Assembly (NCBI RefSeq): GCF_001949145.1
Contig: NW_019091486.1
Coordinates: 2,055,922-2,119,921 of the forward strand
Direction of reading: 5' to 3'
Source: Acanthaster planci
Lineage: Eukaryota > Echinodermata > Asteroidea > Valvatida > Acanthasteridae
Length of the DNA: 64,000 nucleotides
This document shows positions 33,860 through 46,489 of the stretch, in pieces. The position numbers and the translations under genes are program-made. The notes beneath the pieces are model-generated. The model was given only the letters and a program-made list of their open reading frames with translations, was not told the DNA's origin and did not search any database. Every line of letters begins with the position of its first letter. The first letter of the stretch is position 1.

Positions 33860-36800
33860 TTGATGGGAGAAAAACCTACAAGAAACGCCAAAAGCGGAAG
33901 ACAGAACCCTTTGGCAGTTTTGATTCAGAGGATGACTTTCTCCTGCCATCAAGCAGAGCAGCAAGTAAACTCAAGAGTAATAACAACAATGAAGATCTAA
34001 AACCCGTCACCAGGAAGTACACCAAGCGCAATAAGGCTGAATCAGCAAAGACACCAGTCAAAGGGAGTAAAACACAACAGCCGCTGCCAAAAAACGATGA
34101 GCCCGTGACCCCCACCTCTGGAAAACGTGGGTGGCCTAAGGGGGTCAAGAGGGGCACTTCGGACAAGAGTAGGCCACTCCAGCGACGCAAGAAGAAAAAA
34201 CGGCGTGGCTGGCCCTGGAAGGGCAAAAAGAGGCGAGCTCCATCAGTGCCGAGACATCCCGAATCGGATGGAAATGATGCTGATGATTCTAGCCAGTCTG
34301 ACCAGGACGATGATTGCGATAGTACTGCAGCATCCTCCAGGAGCTCTGTGTCAACTGGGGAGTCACTGACGTTATACAGGCTGCCGCAGTCGTCTGAGCA
34401 CTGCGAAGACGGCAACTGCACCACCGACGAAGATGACAACATTGGGGACTGTGACCAATTGAATGGCTGCGAGGAGGCGTTAAGTCCAAGTCCCTGTGAA
34501 AAACTCAGAGGGAGAGTGGCACCCAAGGAGGATAGCTTGGTTGTGAAAGTTACTCCCATTATAACACTCAGTGATTCTGATTCCGACCTTGACAAAGATT
34601 TACCCTCCAATCACGTTGGGGATAGGATCACATTGAACCATACCACCCAGCCAAGTGATCATCCTTGCATGGGTAAAGAGTCGGATTCAGATTCGGATCT
34701 GTCTGAGGAGCCGGGCAGCGAAGACCAGCTTGAAAGTAATACTGTCAATAATTTCAAAACTGAGATGCAGAAGGATCTGGAAAGTTACCACTCAGGAGAC
34801 CGGAAAGTTGATTCTTTTGACAAGAATGTTGAAGAACCTGTGATCAGTGTCCTTTCCGACGAAGACAGTGACAACCAGTGTAAAGACAGTGAACCAGATA
34901 AGTTTACATTGGTGCAAAGCAATTCTGGAGATGAACAGCACAACAGTGGTGAAATGTTGGAAATCAGTGAACAGGAAAACCATGGCAGTGAGGAGGAAAA
35001 TTTCACCAAGACATGTGGTGAACCCAGTGATGAAAGAGTAGTGAGAGACAGTCAAGAGTTTGACCTGACAAGCAAACACGAGCACAGTGATGTCGAGAAC
35101 CTTTCAGAAGACGAAGTGTTTAAGAGCAGGGACATCATCTTAGATAAGGAAGATGCTGTCAACTGCCAAAAGCAGGATGAGGCCACACTTATGGAAACAG
35201 CAGAAGCTGTGGAATCGATCATGGATGTGAGCATGGTTCAGGATGAGGAGACAGAAGCAGTGATGCGCTCCTTTGAGCAATTTGAGGCCGAGAATCCACT
35301 TCCAGATGATGAACATCCCGAGGAAGTGGATAAATATCTTGGTCGTGCTCAGGACGAGGAGCAGACATTAGCCGAGCACGAAGAGTCTCTTGTGGAGAAA
35401 GAACTGCGCCCCGTGGAAGAGAAACAACTTGCAGTTGAAGGACAAGCCGTACAGCAGTGCAACGAGGAGGATCGTGCAGAAAACTCACATTCAAGGATAT
35501 CTGCTGATAATTCCTTACCGCACGATTCTCCTGAACCAGCCTCTGTATTTGCAAATCTACGGTCACAAGATTCCATTGAGCCCCTTGCTGTGCAGGATCA
35601 CAGAGATGATGGTTCCTCTGAAGCTCAGAAACCTACAGTTTCAGATTCTGTTGGGGAGCAAGATAGCATCAACAGTCAGGAAACTCTGATGCCGCCAACA
35701 GAGCAAAATGTCGCTGGAAGTCAGGAAACCCACACAATGACACAAGAATCCAGTGAAATATTGAGTATGGCAGCTAGGAGTAACGAAACCAATTTGAGCA
35801 GTGAGCCATCTTATGGTGGCATGCCACTTGAGACAGACTGTTCAGCACGTGGACCATCCACCATGCAGGATAATCTTCAAAGTGATGCTGTCATGTCAAG
35901 ACAGTTGTCCTGCGAGCCGATGGAACCCCTTCAGCATGAGCTACCCTCATGCAGACTGGTTCAGATGCCATACCGCAATTCGTGCATGCAAATTGCAGAG
36001 ATACCTTGTGAACTAGAACAGAATGAGATGATTGGTGGCAGCGGTGGGATGGGCAACCAGGTCATGGCAGCACCTAACATGGGTGCTTCACAGATGGCCG
36101 GTCAGCCCGGTCTGAATCAGCAGCCTGTGTGCAGTCCGGGCATGAGCAGCAATAGCTCCCAAGTCTGCAGCCCCGGCATAGTCAGTCAACAGCAGCAGCA
36201 AGTCTGCAGTCCAAATATGATAGCCAGCCCTCAGCAGCAGATGCAGCCCAACATGAGCCCGCAGATGCCCAGCCCGCATCAGGTCAACAGCATGAATAGC
36301 CCACAGATGAACGTCAGTCCGCAGATGTCATCGGTTAGCCCACATCCCGTGGGCAACATGAACAGTCCACAGATGAACAGCATGCAAAGTCCGACAGTGT
36401 GTAGTCCTGCTGTCAACAGTGCTCAGGTTCTCAGCCCAGCCATGGGTAACGTTCAGGCATGCAGTACCAGCATCACCAACACACAGGTGCGTAGTCCTGT
36501 GTTGAATAACCCCTCCCGAAGCCCAGCAGTTAATAATGTGCAGGTGTGTAGCCCAGCTATGAGCAATGCTGTTTGCAGCCCGGCTATGAGTAACTCAGTA
36601 TGCAGCCCAGTAATGGCACCCAGTAATAGTGTTTGCAGCCCTGGTATGACCAACACCCAGGTGTGTAGCCCCAACATGGCTAATTCACAGAGTGTGCGCA
36701 GCAGCCCACAGCTGAACGGTGTTCCCATCAACAATCAAGCCTGCAGTCCTCAGATGGGCAGTCCACAGGTGTGCTCACCGGGAATGAATGCACAGCAAGT

Positions 36801-37869
36801 GCCGTGCATGCAGGGCAATGTGGTCAATTCACCCACACACCGCAACAGCAGCAAATCCAACATCAGGTACGGTGCTGGTCAAGCGCCACAGCGACGGAAG
36901 GCCACCAGTTGCAACATAGCCAAGCTGCAGCAGATGACCAATGACATAATGACCAATACATCCATAGCAGTACCAAGGTCCCCTAAACCAACGGCCAATC
37001 TCACCCCACCCCAGAATGCTACACCTCCGTTAATACCCACAACCACTCCACCACCCCCTCTGCTTAAGAGGAAGCGGACACCTCCGACTGCAAACACGCC
37101 ACCCACGCCAGCGAGAGTGGCTACCGAGATGCAGCCTCCTCAAGTGGCAGTGTGGCCCCGGATGCAGCAGCCGCATCAGCAGCTTCAACAGCAACAGCAG
37201 CAGCAACAGCAGCAGCAGCAGCAGATGCAGTTGCAGCAGATGAGCAATCAGATGGGGGAGCCGATGGGTGGACACAGAGGTGTGCCGGTGGACAGTCAGA
37301 TGCAGCATCCGATTCAGATCCAGCGGTTTGCCTACCCCCATCACCAGCAGCAGTATGCGCAACAGTACCATCACCACCACCAACAACAGCAGCAGCCGCA
37401 CCACCAGCAGCAGCTGCACCAACTACAGCATCAGCAGCATCCACAGATGTCTAACCAGAACATGCCCAGTCACCCTGCTCGTCTCGCCACCCCTCCAGCC
37501 CACAACAGCCCGGCGACCCAGCACTGCAACATGCAGCAGCACGTCGTCTGCAAGAACACTTACCCAGCCACCCACCAGAACCCTCCCCTACGGCAACAGC
37601 AACAACAGCAGCCCCCAACCCAACACCATAACTACAATTACATTCAAGGCTACCCCTCGCAACCGGGAACACTAAACGGTTACGTGGGACATTCACAGCC
37701 AGTCATGCACAATGCCTACCACAATGCAGGGCCGGGGTTCATGGAGCCACCTGTTCATCACATGGTCAACATGGGACCACCCCAACACACACTCAGGGCA
37801 AACCACTATGAAAATGAGATGTACCGATATGGCATGGGCAGCCATGGTCAAGCAATGATGAGACGATAG
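33860..37869 (+). CDS. KAT6: KAT6 terminal exon: basic, acidic, SP-rich, Gln-rich and conserved C-terminus
   Basis: A 4-kb exon encoding residues 1200-2535 and the stop. It opens VDGRKTYKKRQKRKTEPFG. It then has SGKRGWPKGVKRG and KKKKRRGWPWKGKKRR, comparable to the GWPKG/AT-hook-like part of KAT6A. A long Asp/Glu/Ser-rich acidic region follows. At 36121-36786 lies an array of CSP/NSPQM motifs, and then NIAKLQQMTNDIM, conserved in KAT6. Next come Pro-rich sequence, a 13-Gln run (37186-37224) and His/Gln tracts. It ends MYRYGMGSHGQAMMRR. In vertebrate KAT6 the Ser/Met-rich end contributes to transcriptional activation. The open frame extends upstream to 33751 but the AG at 33858-33859 marks the exon start. 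Confidence 0.96.
36121..36786 (+). repeat. KAT6: CSP/SP-rich protein repeat array inside KAT6
   Basis: The coding sequence contains 24 Ser-Pro dipeptides in about 220 residues, 11 of them as CSP (VCSPGM, VCSPAM, VCSPNM). Spacing is irregular and the spacers are Asn/Gln/Met-rich. It occupies the place of the Ser- and Met-rich regions of vertebrate KAT6. Confidence 0.85.
37186..37224 (+). repeat. KAT6: CAG/CAA tract encoding 13 glutamines
   Basis: Thirteen consecutive Gln codons, mostly CAG with a few CAA interruptions, follow QQL in the terminal exon. His/Gln-rich sequence continues to about 37620. The tract opens long artefactual frames on both strands. Confidence 0.95.
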
Positions 37870-40800
37870 CACCGAAAAGGTAAAAAGAAAAAACAATGAG
37901 TTGATGCATTCATTCAGTTCAACAAAAAGGCAAATTATTCAATTCGGTCAGGGGGGATGTGGAAACCATAGAAAAATTGCAACTTAATGTAAGATTCATC
38001 ATAACAAACAAAAGGGCTTATACCCCAAAAAGCAACAACCTAACATACAGTTGAATGGATTTTGTACTATGTTATATTTTGACAGTGTTTGGCAATATTA
38101 GTGTTGATAATTGTGTCTTTGTTAAAGGAAGACAAAAACTTTGATTGATGTAAGGTAAAGCCAGGGTTTCCCTCTGTGTAATATAGTCTGTTCTCCGTAT
38201 GTCTTTTCTGTCTGTCGACCAAAAAAATTGATACAGAATAAATGATAAACTTGATAGTTATCGTACTTGAGTGGCGGAAGTTCATCCCCTGATATTTTAG
38301 TGTCAGCAAATGAGGATTTAAAGTTGTTGGTTACAGGGTTGATAAGACAAAAAAAATGGTCGTGGGTTTCTTCATAAAAATCCAAGTGATACAAAGGCAA
38401 TTAGGAATGGGGATCTGTAGTGTTTTGTTGTGGGTTCCTGAGGCGAAGCAAGTAGGCTTGTTTGTGTTTCCAAGATGGCATAGCACATGTTCCTGTGACC
38501 CATGTCAAAGGTCAGCTACTGGCTACCTTATTTCACTTTTTATGAAGAGGTCATTTTCCACGCAGAACAAGTTTCCAGTGCCCTGGTGTTGTACCAACAA
38601 CCAAAGTTGATATTCATTTTTGAAGGACTTTCTTCTGCTGCACAGAGGCAAGTTCAAACTAATCTCATGAAAACTGCTCGTCCTGCTGAAAGATATGAAT
38701 TAACACAAACAAGGTTTGGCCCAACTTGAATTTCTTAAAAGGAGTTAAATGCAAACACTGCTATTTACCTTTGATAAATATCACTTTATTTCTTGGCCAT
38801 CATTGAAATGTCTCTTTGTACGTGAGTGGGTGCGTCAAGAACAGCTGTGATACATCACTGCAGTTTTCTCAAAGAATTCATGTGTTTGGAATTAATCTTG
38901 TATTATAATAGACGTTAAAAGATATATATAATATATATAATAATAACTATATATTTATTGTACAAAAATTGTGTTAATTTCAATTTTTGAGGTAGGAAGA
39001 AATTTTGTGTACTCTACTTTCTACAGCAACGTTGATCAGGACTTTTTGTGTACGTCAGTTTATGGTTAAATATTAAGGCGTGTACATAATGCTTTATTTT
39101 GTGGCTAGATACATAGTCTGTATATTAAAGAGACAACTTCAGGTGTATTTTCTCAGAGAGATACGGTAGTCAAACTTTCCTTCCGGAGACAAATGTATTT
39201 ATTACTTTGCAGCTCTTTTAAAGAGAACCAAAAAAAAATTCAACTAGTCTGAGGACTTAAGTGGTATTCAAGATGATATTTTGCATTTAGATTGGATTGA
39301 TTGATTCCTTTTTACATGGTTGATTAAGATTATAGTTGAATTTTGAAGCTATGTGTGCTTTGATTTCTTTCCTAGGCCAAGAAACCAGTTGTCCAATGGC
39401 ACAATAATTGGGTGGCTCATTGCATGTACATATTTACATAATTATTATCTATTAAAATCTGTGCATTGTATAAATAGTTGCAAGAGGTCACATGATGAAT
39501 ACCACTTAACCTGTTGCATCGGTTTCTTGGAAAAGTACATTTGAAATATAGATCACCGAGGCCTTAGTACATGACAAGGATTGTCATAGCTACCAGTAGA
39601 ATCCTGAAGTCAGAAATCTGGAAAAAAGTGTTGTTAAAGTGATTATTTTTGGGAATCTGATATTTTGAAATCCAAGTCTTGTTTTGATTGTTTTAGAAGA
39701 GTCCACAAAATTTCTCCAGTGAATTGCATGCTTGTGTACGTTTGATCTAGTTTGTGGTTACACTTGTTTGATTTCTGTTGATTTGTGAGTTTTTTACCTT
39801 GTACTATTGAGGATCGTCTTGTTTAGGGCAGTCAGGTGTTTGGATGTTGTTGTGACCGGTCCCCTCTTCTCCACATCTATGAATAGCCATCATACAAACT
39901 TTGTGTAGTTGACTGGGATTTGGATTATACTTGGTGATGTTTCAGTATCACTAGCTTAATATTGATCAAAACACTTCCTTGAAAGAAACGGTAAGGGAAA
40001 TTTTAAAAAAAAAGCTTTCAACAAAAGGAAGGACAACATCAAAGAAAAACAGTTTATAGTTATTGGTCTTAAAATGCTTGGAGCAGCCAACATCTTTGGG
40101 TTTAACTGGGTTAAAGGGATGCCAAGAATTCAGAAAGAATGGATAGAAAAGAACACAGATTGAGCATCTGAAAACATGAAATCCTGGACAAGTTTCAAGG
40201 TAAACAAAGCTGAAATAATACACTGTAGTGATGTATGATGAATTCCAGTCAAGCACACTGGCTCCAATGTAAATGGCTATTGTATATGCTTTAGAACTTA
40301 GAACTAAGCCTTCAAGCACGATATTTTCTTTCGTACCACTTGCCACCCAATTTAAATTAAAAGCATTTAAAAGAGTTGGTTTTTCCCTTTGCACAATTGA
40401 CCCATTGCTTCATTTTTAGTGATTAGTAAGATGTACATGTATTTGTTTTTGAACTTTTTGATTTGTTGATTATAATTAGTCAAATCACGTTTTTAGTTAA
40501 ACCTTACGTCCACTGGCTTGTGCATTTTAAAATCCAACCCCGCCAAGGCTTGTTAATTTAGATTTCAATTAGTCATTTGATTTTCAAGTATCACTTGCTT
40601 TGCTTTGTGAGTTACTCGATAAGTCTTTTACACGCTCAAATTTGTTTGTTACATTATGTCATCAAGTTATACACATAGATGACATGATGATGTGAGATGT
40701 CCCCCCCCCCAAGAGAAACCTCCTACCGCCATGGTTTGAATGAAAATGTACTGAGAGATTTATCTCACTTTTTATAATGTGGTGATTTTTTTAAGTTATT

Positions 40801-41065
40801 GAAAGTAAGTTTTAGTGTTCTCCAATTGGTTTTAGTAATATGGTTATTATATGGGGTTGTTTGAGAGTTTCAGTTTGTATAATGTACTACACTTGATGTT
40901 CATAATTCTTTGCACTCCCCTCCTCCCATCAGACACACGTAGGTTCCCTTGTGTTTGTAAATGCCTGTACTTACTGCGTGGCTTTAATTGGGCACTTTTT
41001 GTTTCGTCTCACACTTATTTCCTGTATATATGATGAATTAAATTAAACTTTGAGACTACATGAAT
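37870..41065 (+). other. KAT6: Probable KAT6 3' untranslated region
   Basis: AT-rich sequence after the KAT6 stop without splice-bounded coding. Candidate poly(A) signals are AATAAA at 38237-38242, ATTAAA at 39124-39129 and a tandem ATTAAATTAAA at 41037-41047. There are AT-rich runs near 38927-38962 and a C-run at 40701-40710. The 3' end is therefore uncertain. I placed the limit after the last candidate signal. Confidence 0.4.
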
Positions 41066-42095
41066 AACTGTTGTAAAAATGGTAGCTTTCTGTATTCCAT
41101 TTTTAACCGAGCTGATGGAAGTTTGCACAACGGGTGTCCAGAGCTATGGTTAACATCTTTACCAGCATGCGTTCATGTATTTGCAATCCACAAAGACCAA
41201 GGCCCCTACATGGCACAGACACAAGATTCACACATAGCCTTCTGGAATGAGAGATATCAATTATGAACTAATTCATCTGTCACTCTGACTTTGTCTCTGA
41301 TATTGAAACAGCCAAGAATCCAGGCTTGTGTCTGCAAACAATTTTGTCATTGAATATGCTAAACGGTGGCAAAACCAGATGGAGGGAGACTGCTGTAGAC
41401 ACTGTTTTCTAGACCCCTACCTCCCCTCATTTTTTTTCCACCGAGGGCAAGACCAAAACTGCCCTATCAAGGGTGGATGGGGGCCAACATGGGCCATGGA
41501 TGGCCCTTCTCCCCCCAAAAGGAGCAATTTTTGTTTTAAGATTTTTTGGGGTCTATTTTTCTTCCAAAAATGTGTTCAGAGTGGTTAAATGTTGCCTCTC
41601 TCAGAAAAGCCATAAAATTAACATTTTTTGGCCCCCTTTCAATATTGGTTCTGGATGTGCCCTTGTGTCCTGTAGCACAGGCCTGTCCTATTGTGCATCC
41701 TGGAGGTCCATGCCCCCAAGGCCCACCATTCGAAATTTTAAAATGTACCAATCATAACGAGCATTGTTTGTCAGCCTCAGGGCCCCCTCCTATTGCCTGT
41801 TAGTTGGTTTTCATGCCTTTAGTTCTTCACAATTGTTCAAACTTACAAAGGTAGGTGCTTTGGAATTTTTTTAAATACAAACCTTCAAAATGCACCTTTA
41901 CATCGCAATTAACCTCATTTTCAATTTGTTGCACTTTTTTCAGTTGGGATTTACGTCTTTTTTTGGCTTTTGTACTGATAATTTCTATATTCATGGCAAA
42001 CCTGTGATGTCATCCCCAGAAGGAAGCCTCAATGTTACATTGGTTTGTACATAAAACATGCATTTTTACGAAATCACAATGAAATTAACCACTCG
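41066..42095. other. Intergenic stretch between KAT6 and the next gene
   Basis: About 1 kb. A G/C-run-rich patch at about 41400-41800 (GGGGTC, GGGGGCC and CCCCC words) gives open frames on both strands without recognisable protein or splice structure. It may be a repeat remnant. Nothing else was identified. Confidence 0.5.
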
Positions 42096-42409
42096 CAATA
42101 GCGCGCGCCCTCTCCAGCTTTCTCTTGGCAAAAAGTTTGGTCAGTAAACTAGCTTCGAGCGCATGCGCAGCTGACCCACGCACGCAGCTAGCTAGCCAGC
42201 TAGCTAGAGCGCGGTACCGCTAGACTATAGGCCGGCTGCGCCGGCTAGCTGCCGCGGGTAAACAGCATCATTTATAAACGGACTGCGCACACGAGAGGGA
42301 ATGCGCGTGGAAATTGCTGGCCCGCTTGCAGAAGTTAAATTTGACGTTTCTCAAAATTTCTTGACAGATTTTTTTCCTCCACTACACCTTGAATATTCCA
42401 ACATAGGAG
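42096..42409 (+). promoter_or_regulatory. CpG-rich promoter and non-coding first exon of a second gene
   Basis: This segment is clearly richer in G+C and CpG than its surroundings (GCGCGCGCCC, GAGCGCATGCGCAG, GCCGGCTGCGCCGGC). GCGCATGCGC at 42159-42168 is an NRF1-type palindrome, and ATGCGCGTGG follows at 42301. A TTTATAAACG word lies at 42271. The segment ends with AACATAGGAG and a strong GTAAGTG donor at 42410, so it probably ends a 5' UTR exon. The transcription start is not determinable by eye but lies before 42409. Confidence 0.55.
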
Positions 42410-44164
42410 GTAAGTGTCTGTATTTTTCTTTCACTTATGTTTGTGTGTGTATCGCTCACAGTCGAGATTAAAGAGTAACATTACTGGACGTGTTTTTGCT
42501 TTCTGACGGCTGACTTTTCTCTGTAGCTGAGGCTGAAATTTGCTAGGCCTACTAAAAGTCTGTAACAGGGCTCATTGTGTCCTTGCTCTATGGTGTAATG
42601 ACCAGCCCCATACTTTAGTCGGAGGGATTTGGCCCTGGATGCAGTCCATGGTTGGATACATTTGCCGCTTCAATAAAAAAAATTGGAGGAAGGATTTTTA
42701 CTTTAGTACCGAGGGTATCAAGATCAGTTTTGCGCCGCAAAACCTTCAAATAAAGTATCCAGCATGTCCAGTCCTAGCCTAAAGTTCAAATTTGCATAAG
42801 CCTTTCTGCTAATACTGCAAGAGTGATTGCACAATAGTACAAAGGCATCGTTGGAAGGAAAAAGGGGCAAACCTTGCCCTTTTCCTTTCCCACAATGCCT
42901 TTCCACAGTTGTGCAAAATCAGCCGTGCTGTATTAGCCTAGTTAGCAATAAGGCTTATGAATGCTTGGCACAATCTTCAATTTTATGACTGAATTTTCTG
43001 TGTTCAGGTGTTCTTGGTACTGTATGATGACTCAAAATGATGATAGGCAGGCCTACTAGTACTTTCTGCCCAATTTTTCACTAGTTTTACTGAAATAAAT
43101 CAGGAAATGACATTGTACCCAGCATTTATATAACTCTGAACACAGCTGATAAGTTATTTTCAACGATTTTGGTGTTCCCGACCAATTCTGGTGGGACAAT
43201 TTCAAAGTAAAATCTTTCCAATTTGGAGAGTAACAGGTGTGGAATGTTTTTAAAAACTGAATGGGCAATTTTGACACAGTAGGCTGCAAGCTTGAAGGCC
43301 TGTTACCATTATGTTTACCAAAGCCTGCAGTGAACATTGGATCGTGACCTGATCTCGAATGTGGTTTTGCTTTTGCACCAGGCGTTGTAATGTAGGCCTA
43401 ACTGAACATATGCAGTGAGCATCTCTCATTATATTGCGGCTTTTTGGGTAGGACCCCCCATGTGGTTATGGCCCGAGGATTCAATCCAGCATCATCGCAT
43501 TAGGAGCTGCATGCAGTTACTATTAGGCTAGCACTCGTTCATCTAGGAAAGAGTCCCATACGTGGACATCACTTGATAATGCTGTGCAAAAACCCTCTGA
43601 GACTGGTTTGAAAAATTGTAAGTATTTTCTAAGTTAATGCTTCCATACTTTCCCGGCTAAAGTTGACTTGTCATGACACAATATTGCTTTCTGATGGCTG
43701 ATAAACCGCTGCAGAGGAAAATTAATTACATTTCCTTAGTCTACAGGTCTGTCCTCACTAATGCATACATTTGCACACAACCAAATTATCTCTCTTAAGT
43801 TGAGAGTCAAGAAATTATCGAAGTTAACACTTAATTGAAGAGATGTATAGGCCCTAGTTTACACAGTTTAATAGGATTGGCTTGTTAGTTGTTAAAATAA
43901 TCACTTTTGATGAAACTGTCCAGCTTACTTGTATGTTAGGGGCTCTGGTGGGACTAGCACATAACTATGTCAACTCATGTTTTTAAGATTATCCACGGTA
44001 AAATACCACTGTCATGGAGAAAACCAATTAATCTGTTACAACATGGGTACTACAGGAATAACATTGAAGAAATGTGTCAAAATCTAGGGCTTGTTATTAG
44101 TTCAAGTTATATTAAGCAGGAATTTAAAGAAAGCTACATGTAATTCACGATTAACATATGTCAC

Positions 44165-44985
44165 GGTGTCTGTCCACAGAGTAACAAACATGAAACAGGC
44201 TGACTTTGCCATTCCTTAAGCAGATAACTTCAAAAATCTATAGAAATCTTCCTGAGAAAAGTTTCAAAATTAATACTTTAAATCATATTTGTTTTTTTTT
44301 CTATCAGAACCAAAACTAAGACTCAATTTTAGGAATTTCAGATGTCTGTACCCTCTTTTGTAGAGTTTATCACAAGTATTTTTTTCCTTCTAAATGTAAA
44401 AATCTTAAAAGACTTATCTTCTGAGTGCATACTTATTACAAAACCAAATGAAATAATATAATAAACAATCCATTGGAAAAAGTTGGTTCATTCTGTTGAA
44501 AAGTGAGAAGACTGTCTGTCCCAGGTTGTGATATGTGACAAACATTAAATCTGTCCATGTATAAACAAACGTAACTCATTGTTTGAGAAAACTTACATAG
44601 TGTTCATTAAGCTGAAGTTTAACAGTCTTTTCAATAAATATGATTTTGAAAACTGAAAACAAACAAGTTTGGCGTGTGATCTATTCTGATTTTATTCTCT
44701 AATTTAAACACCAAAAAATGTCTGTCCATGAGACACATGTTATTACTGTCCATGTGACAAACGTGATGTCTGTCAACTTTACCTTGTATTCTTGAAATAC
44801 ATTTCAGTGTCATACACACTGGAATTGTTTGTCTGAGATTATAAAAGTTTCTAAAAGTAAACTAAAAAAAAAAGGTATTAAATACGTTGCAGTTAATTAC
44901 TTGCATCAATCATATTTTGAATTTACATTGGAATTTTTATATTTAAGAAACAAAGTGTCTGTCCATAAGTCACAAACATTATATC
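44165..44985. repeat. Irregularly spaced TGTCTGTCCA...ACAAACATTA motifs
   Basis: GTGTCTGTCCACAGAGTAAC lies near 44168. GACTGTCTGTCCC with TGTGACAAACATTAAATC lies near 44512. ATGTCTGTCCATGAGACACA with a second TGTCCATGTGACAAACGTG lies near 44718. GTGTCTGTCCATAAGTCACA with AACATTATATC lies near 44957. The shared phrase suggests decayed tandem or dispersed copies of one module spaced roughly 200-350 bp apart. Confidence 0.45.
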
Positions 44986-45241
44986 TTCAAGAATAAGTTT
45001 CCATAACTTCTTACATACTGCTCAAGTTATCTTCACATTCCTCTGGTAACGTTCAGAAACAATGAAGATATGGCAAAATTGTTAGGTAGGAAATTTGCCA
45101 TTGAGTGTCACACAGGTGTATCTTTTAGTGTGAACAGACCTCACATGCACACCTACAATTATATGGAACTGTTTTCAGTGCATGGCCTTCTTGGAAAATT
45201 TTGTTGGGGGGGGTTGCAAATCTGATAACCATAAACTAACC

Positions 45242-45350
45242 CTCCTCAATCCTCCAAAATCCTCCGGGTGGTTTTGGAGGATTTTGGAAGATTCGGGATG
45301 AATGATAATTTGAACATTGGAGGATTTTGGAGGACTGATGCTAAATGGTA
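45242..45350. repeat. Inverted CCTCAATCCTCCAAAATCCTCC pair at the edge of the 42-bp array
   Basis: ACCCTCCTCAATCCTCC, then AAAATCCTCC, is followed after GGGT by its complement GGTTTTGGAGGATTTTGG. Further GGAGGATTTTGGAGG words lead into the tandem array. This links the array to the 17.7-kb element. Confidence 0.6.
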
Positions 45351-45366
45351 TGTAGTGTACTGGAGA

Positions 45367-45780
45367 ATTTTGGAGGATTGAGGCTGAATGGTAATTTTTT
45401 GGACAAGGATTTTGGAGGATTGAGGCTGAATGGTAATTTTTTGGACAAGGATTTTGGAGGATTGAGGCTGAATGGTAATTTTTTGGACAAGGATTTTGGA
45501 GGATTGAGGCTGGATGGTGATTTTTTGGACAAGGATTTTGGAGGATTGAGGCTGAATGGTGATTTTTTGGACAAGGATTTTGGAGGATTGAGGCTGAATG
45601 GTGATTTTTTGGACAAGGATTTTGGAGGATTGAGGCTGAATGGTGATTTTTTGGACAAGGATTTTGGAGGATTGAGGCTGAATGGTAATTTTTTGGACAA
45701 GGATTTTGGAGGATTGAGGCTGAATGGTAATTTCTTTTTAAAAGGCTTGTGGAGAATTGAGGCTGAAAGATGATTATGGA
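45367..45780. repeat. 42-bp minisatellite, nine units
   Basis: Units start at 45367, 45409, 45451, 45493, 45535, 45577, 45619, 45661 and 45703, with a degenerate tenth piece after. The unit reads ATTTTGGAGGATTGAGGCTG, then AATGGTAATTTTTTGGAC and AAGG. The copies differ at only one or two bases. The period is divisible by three, so frames stay open on both strands, but nothing indicates that it is translated. Confidence 0.95.
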
Positions 45781-46489
45781 GGACTGCTGGGAGATGTGCA
45801 ATGTATGATTTCAAATGATTTGTATGGCCTGTTAAGATATATTTTATCATGGAGGAAGTTTGATTTTATCAAATAATACATGTACTGTACACGTACATGT
45901 GCGTCGGTGTGGGTATGCAGACAATCCCTCCTCCATGAGTATACCATTGCAGGTTGTTTGACTTTACATGGTATGCACAGTTCCTTCACACTGTACCATA
46001 CATGTACTTCCGTTGTTAAACACTAGTGTGCACTCCCCAACTTGCTTGTCCTTGAACTTACCCCAAGGGTATATTTACTGTTTACACAGCAAAGCCAGTG
46101 GAAGGTGCAGTACCACTTACACTGAGGTAAGTATCACGTGGAATTTATACCTTTCTTTTGTAAATTGCAGTATTACAAAGACTTCTTATTCAGTTTCTTA
46201 GCACCTAAATGGAAAAGTCAACTGGATTTGTCAGCAGTGATTTTTCAATAAGTTTGGGCGAATATTGGCACTGACCCAAGTTCCTGTTTGAAAATCCCTT
46301 AAACTATGGAGGTATTTCTACCTCCATGCTTTAAACCGACCCCTTTCCCTTTGTCCTATCTCACCCTTCCCTCCCATAAAGGCAGTGATTACAGTCCACT
46401 GAATGTAACTGAGAAACACCTTGTCAGTTCAGAAAGTATCAGCCTCCCCCCCCTTCCCCAGCAGGCTGATTTTTGTCGTTTTTTTTTTT

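Noticed and set aside
33876-34610. Antisense 244-codon open frame
   Set aside because: It lies entirely opposite the KAT6 terminal exon, and its Ser/Leu-rich composition is the reverse complement of the acidic/basic coding sequence.
37030-37675. Several Ala-, Leu- or Ser-rich frames around the Gln tract on both strands
   Set aside because: CAG/CAA repeats open every frame. Only the Gln/His frame continues the KAT6 protein.
39966-40394. 142-codon minus-strand open frame
   Set aside because: It lies in the AT-rich KAT6 3' region and lacks homology, splice sites or a promoter-like context.
41328-41803. Overlapping 70-95-codon frames on both strands
   Set aside because: A G/C-run-rich patch gives open frames on both strands with no recognisable protein and no exon borders. 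It may be a repeat remnant.
45367-45780. CRISPR-like array
   Set aside because: The units are contiguous with no unique spacers and the DNA is clearly animal.
45175-45850. Long repetitive open frames on both strands (up to 208 codons)
   Set aside because: They are a by-product of the 42-bp minisatellite. The period is divisible by three, so any frame without a stop in one unit stays open. There are no splice sites or protein similarity.
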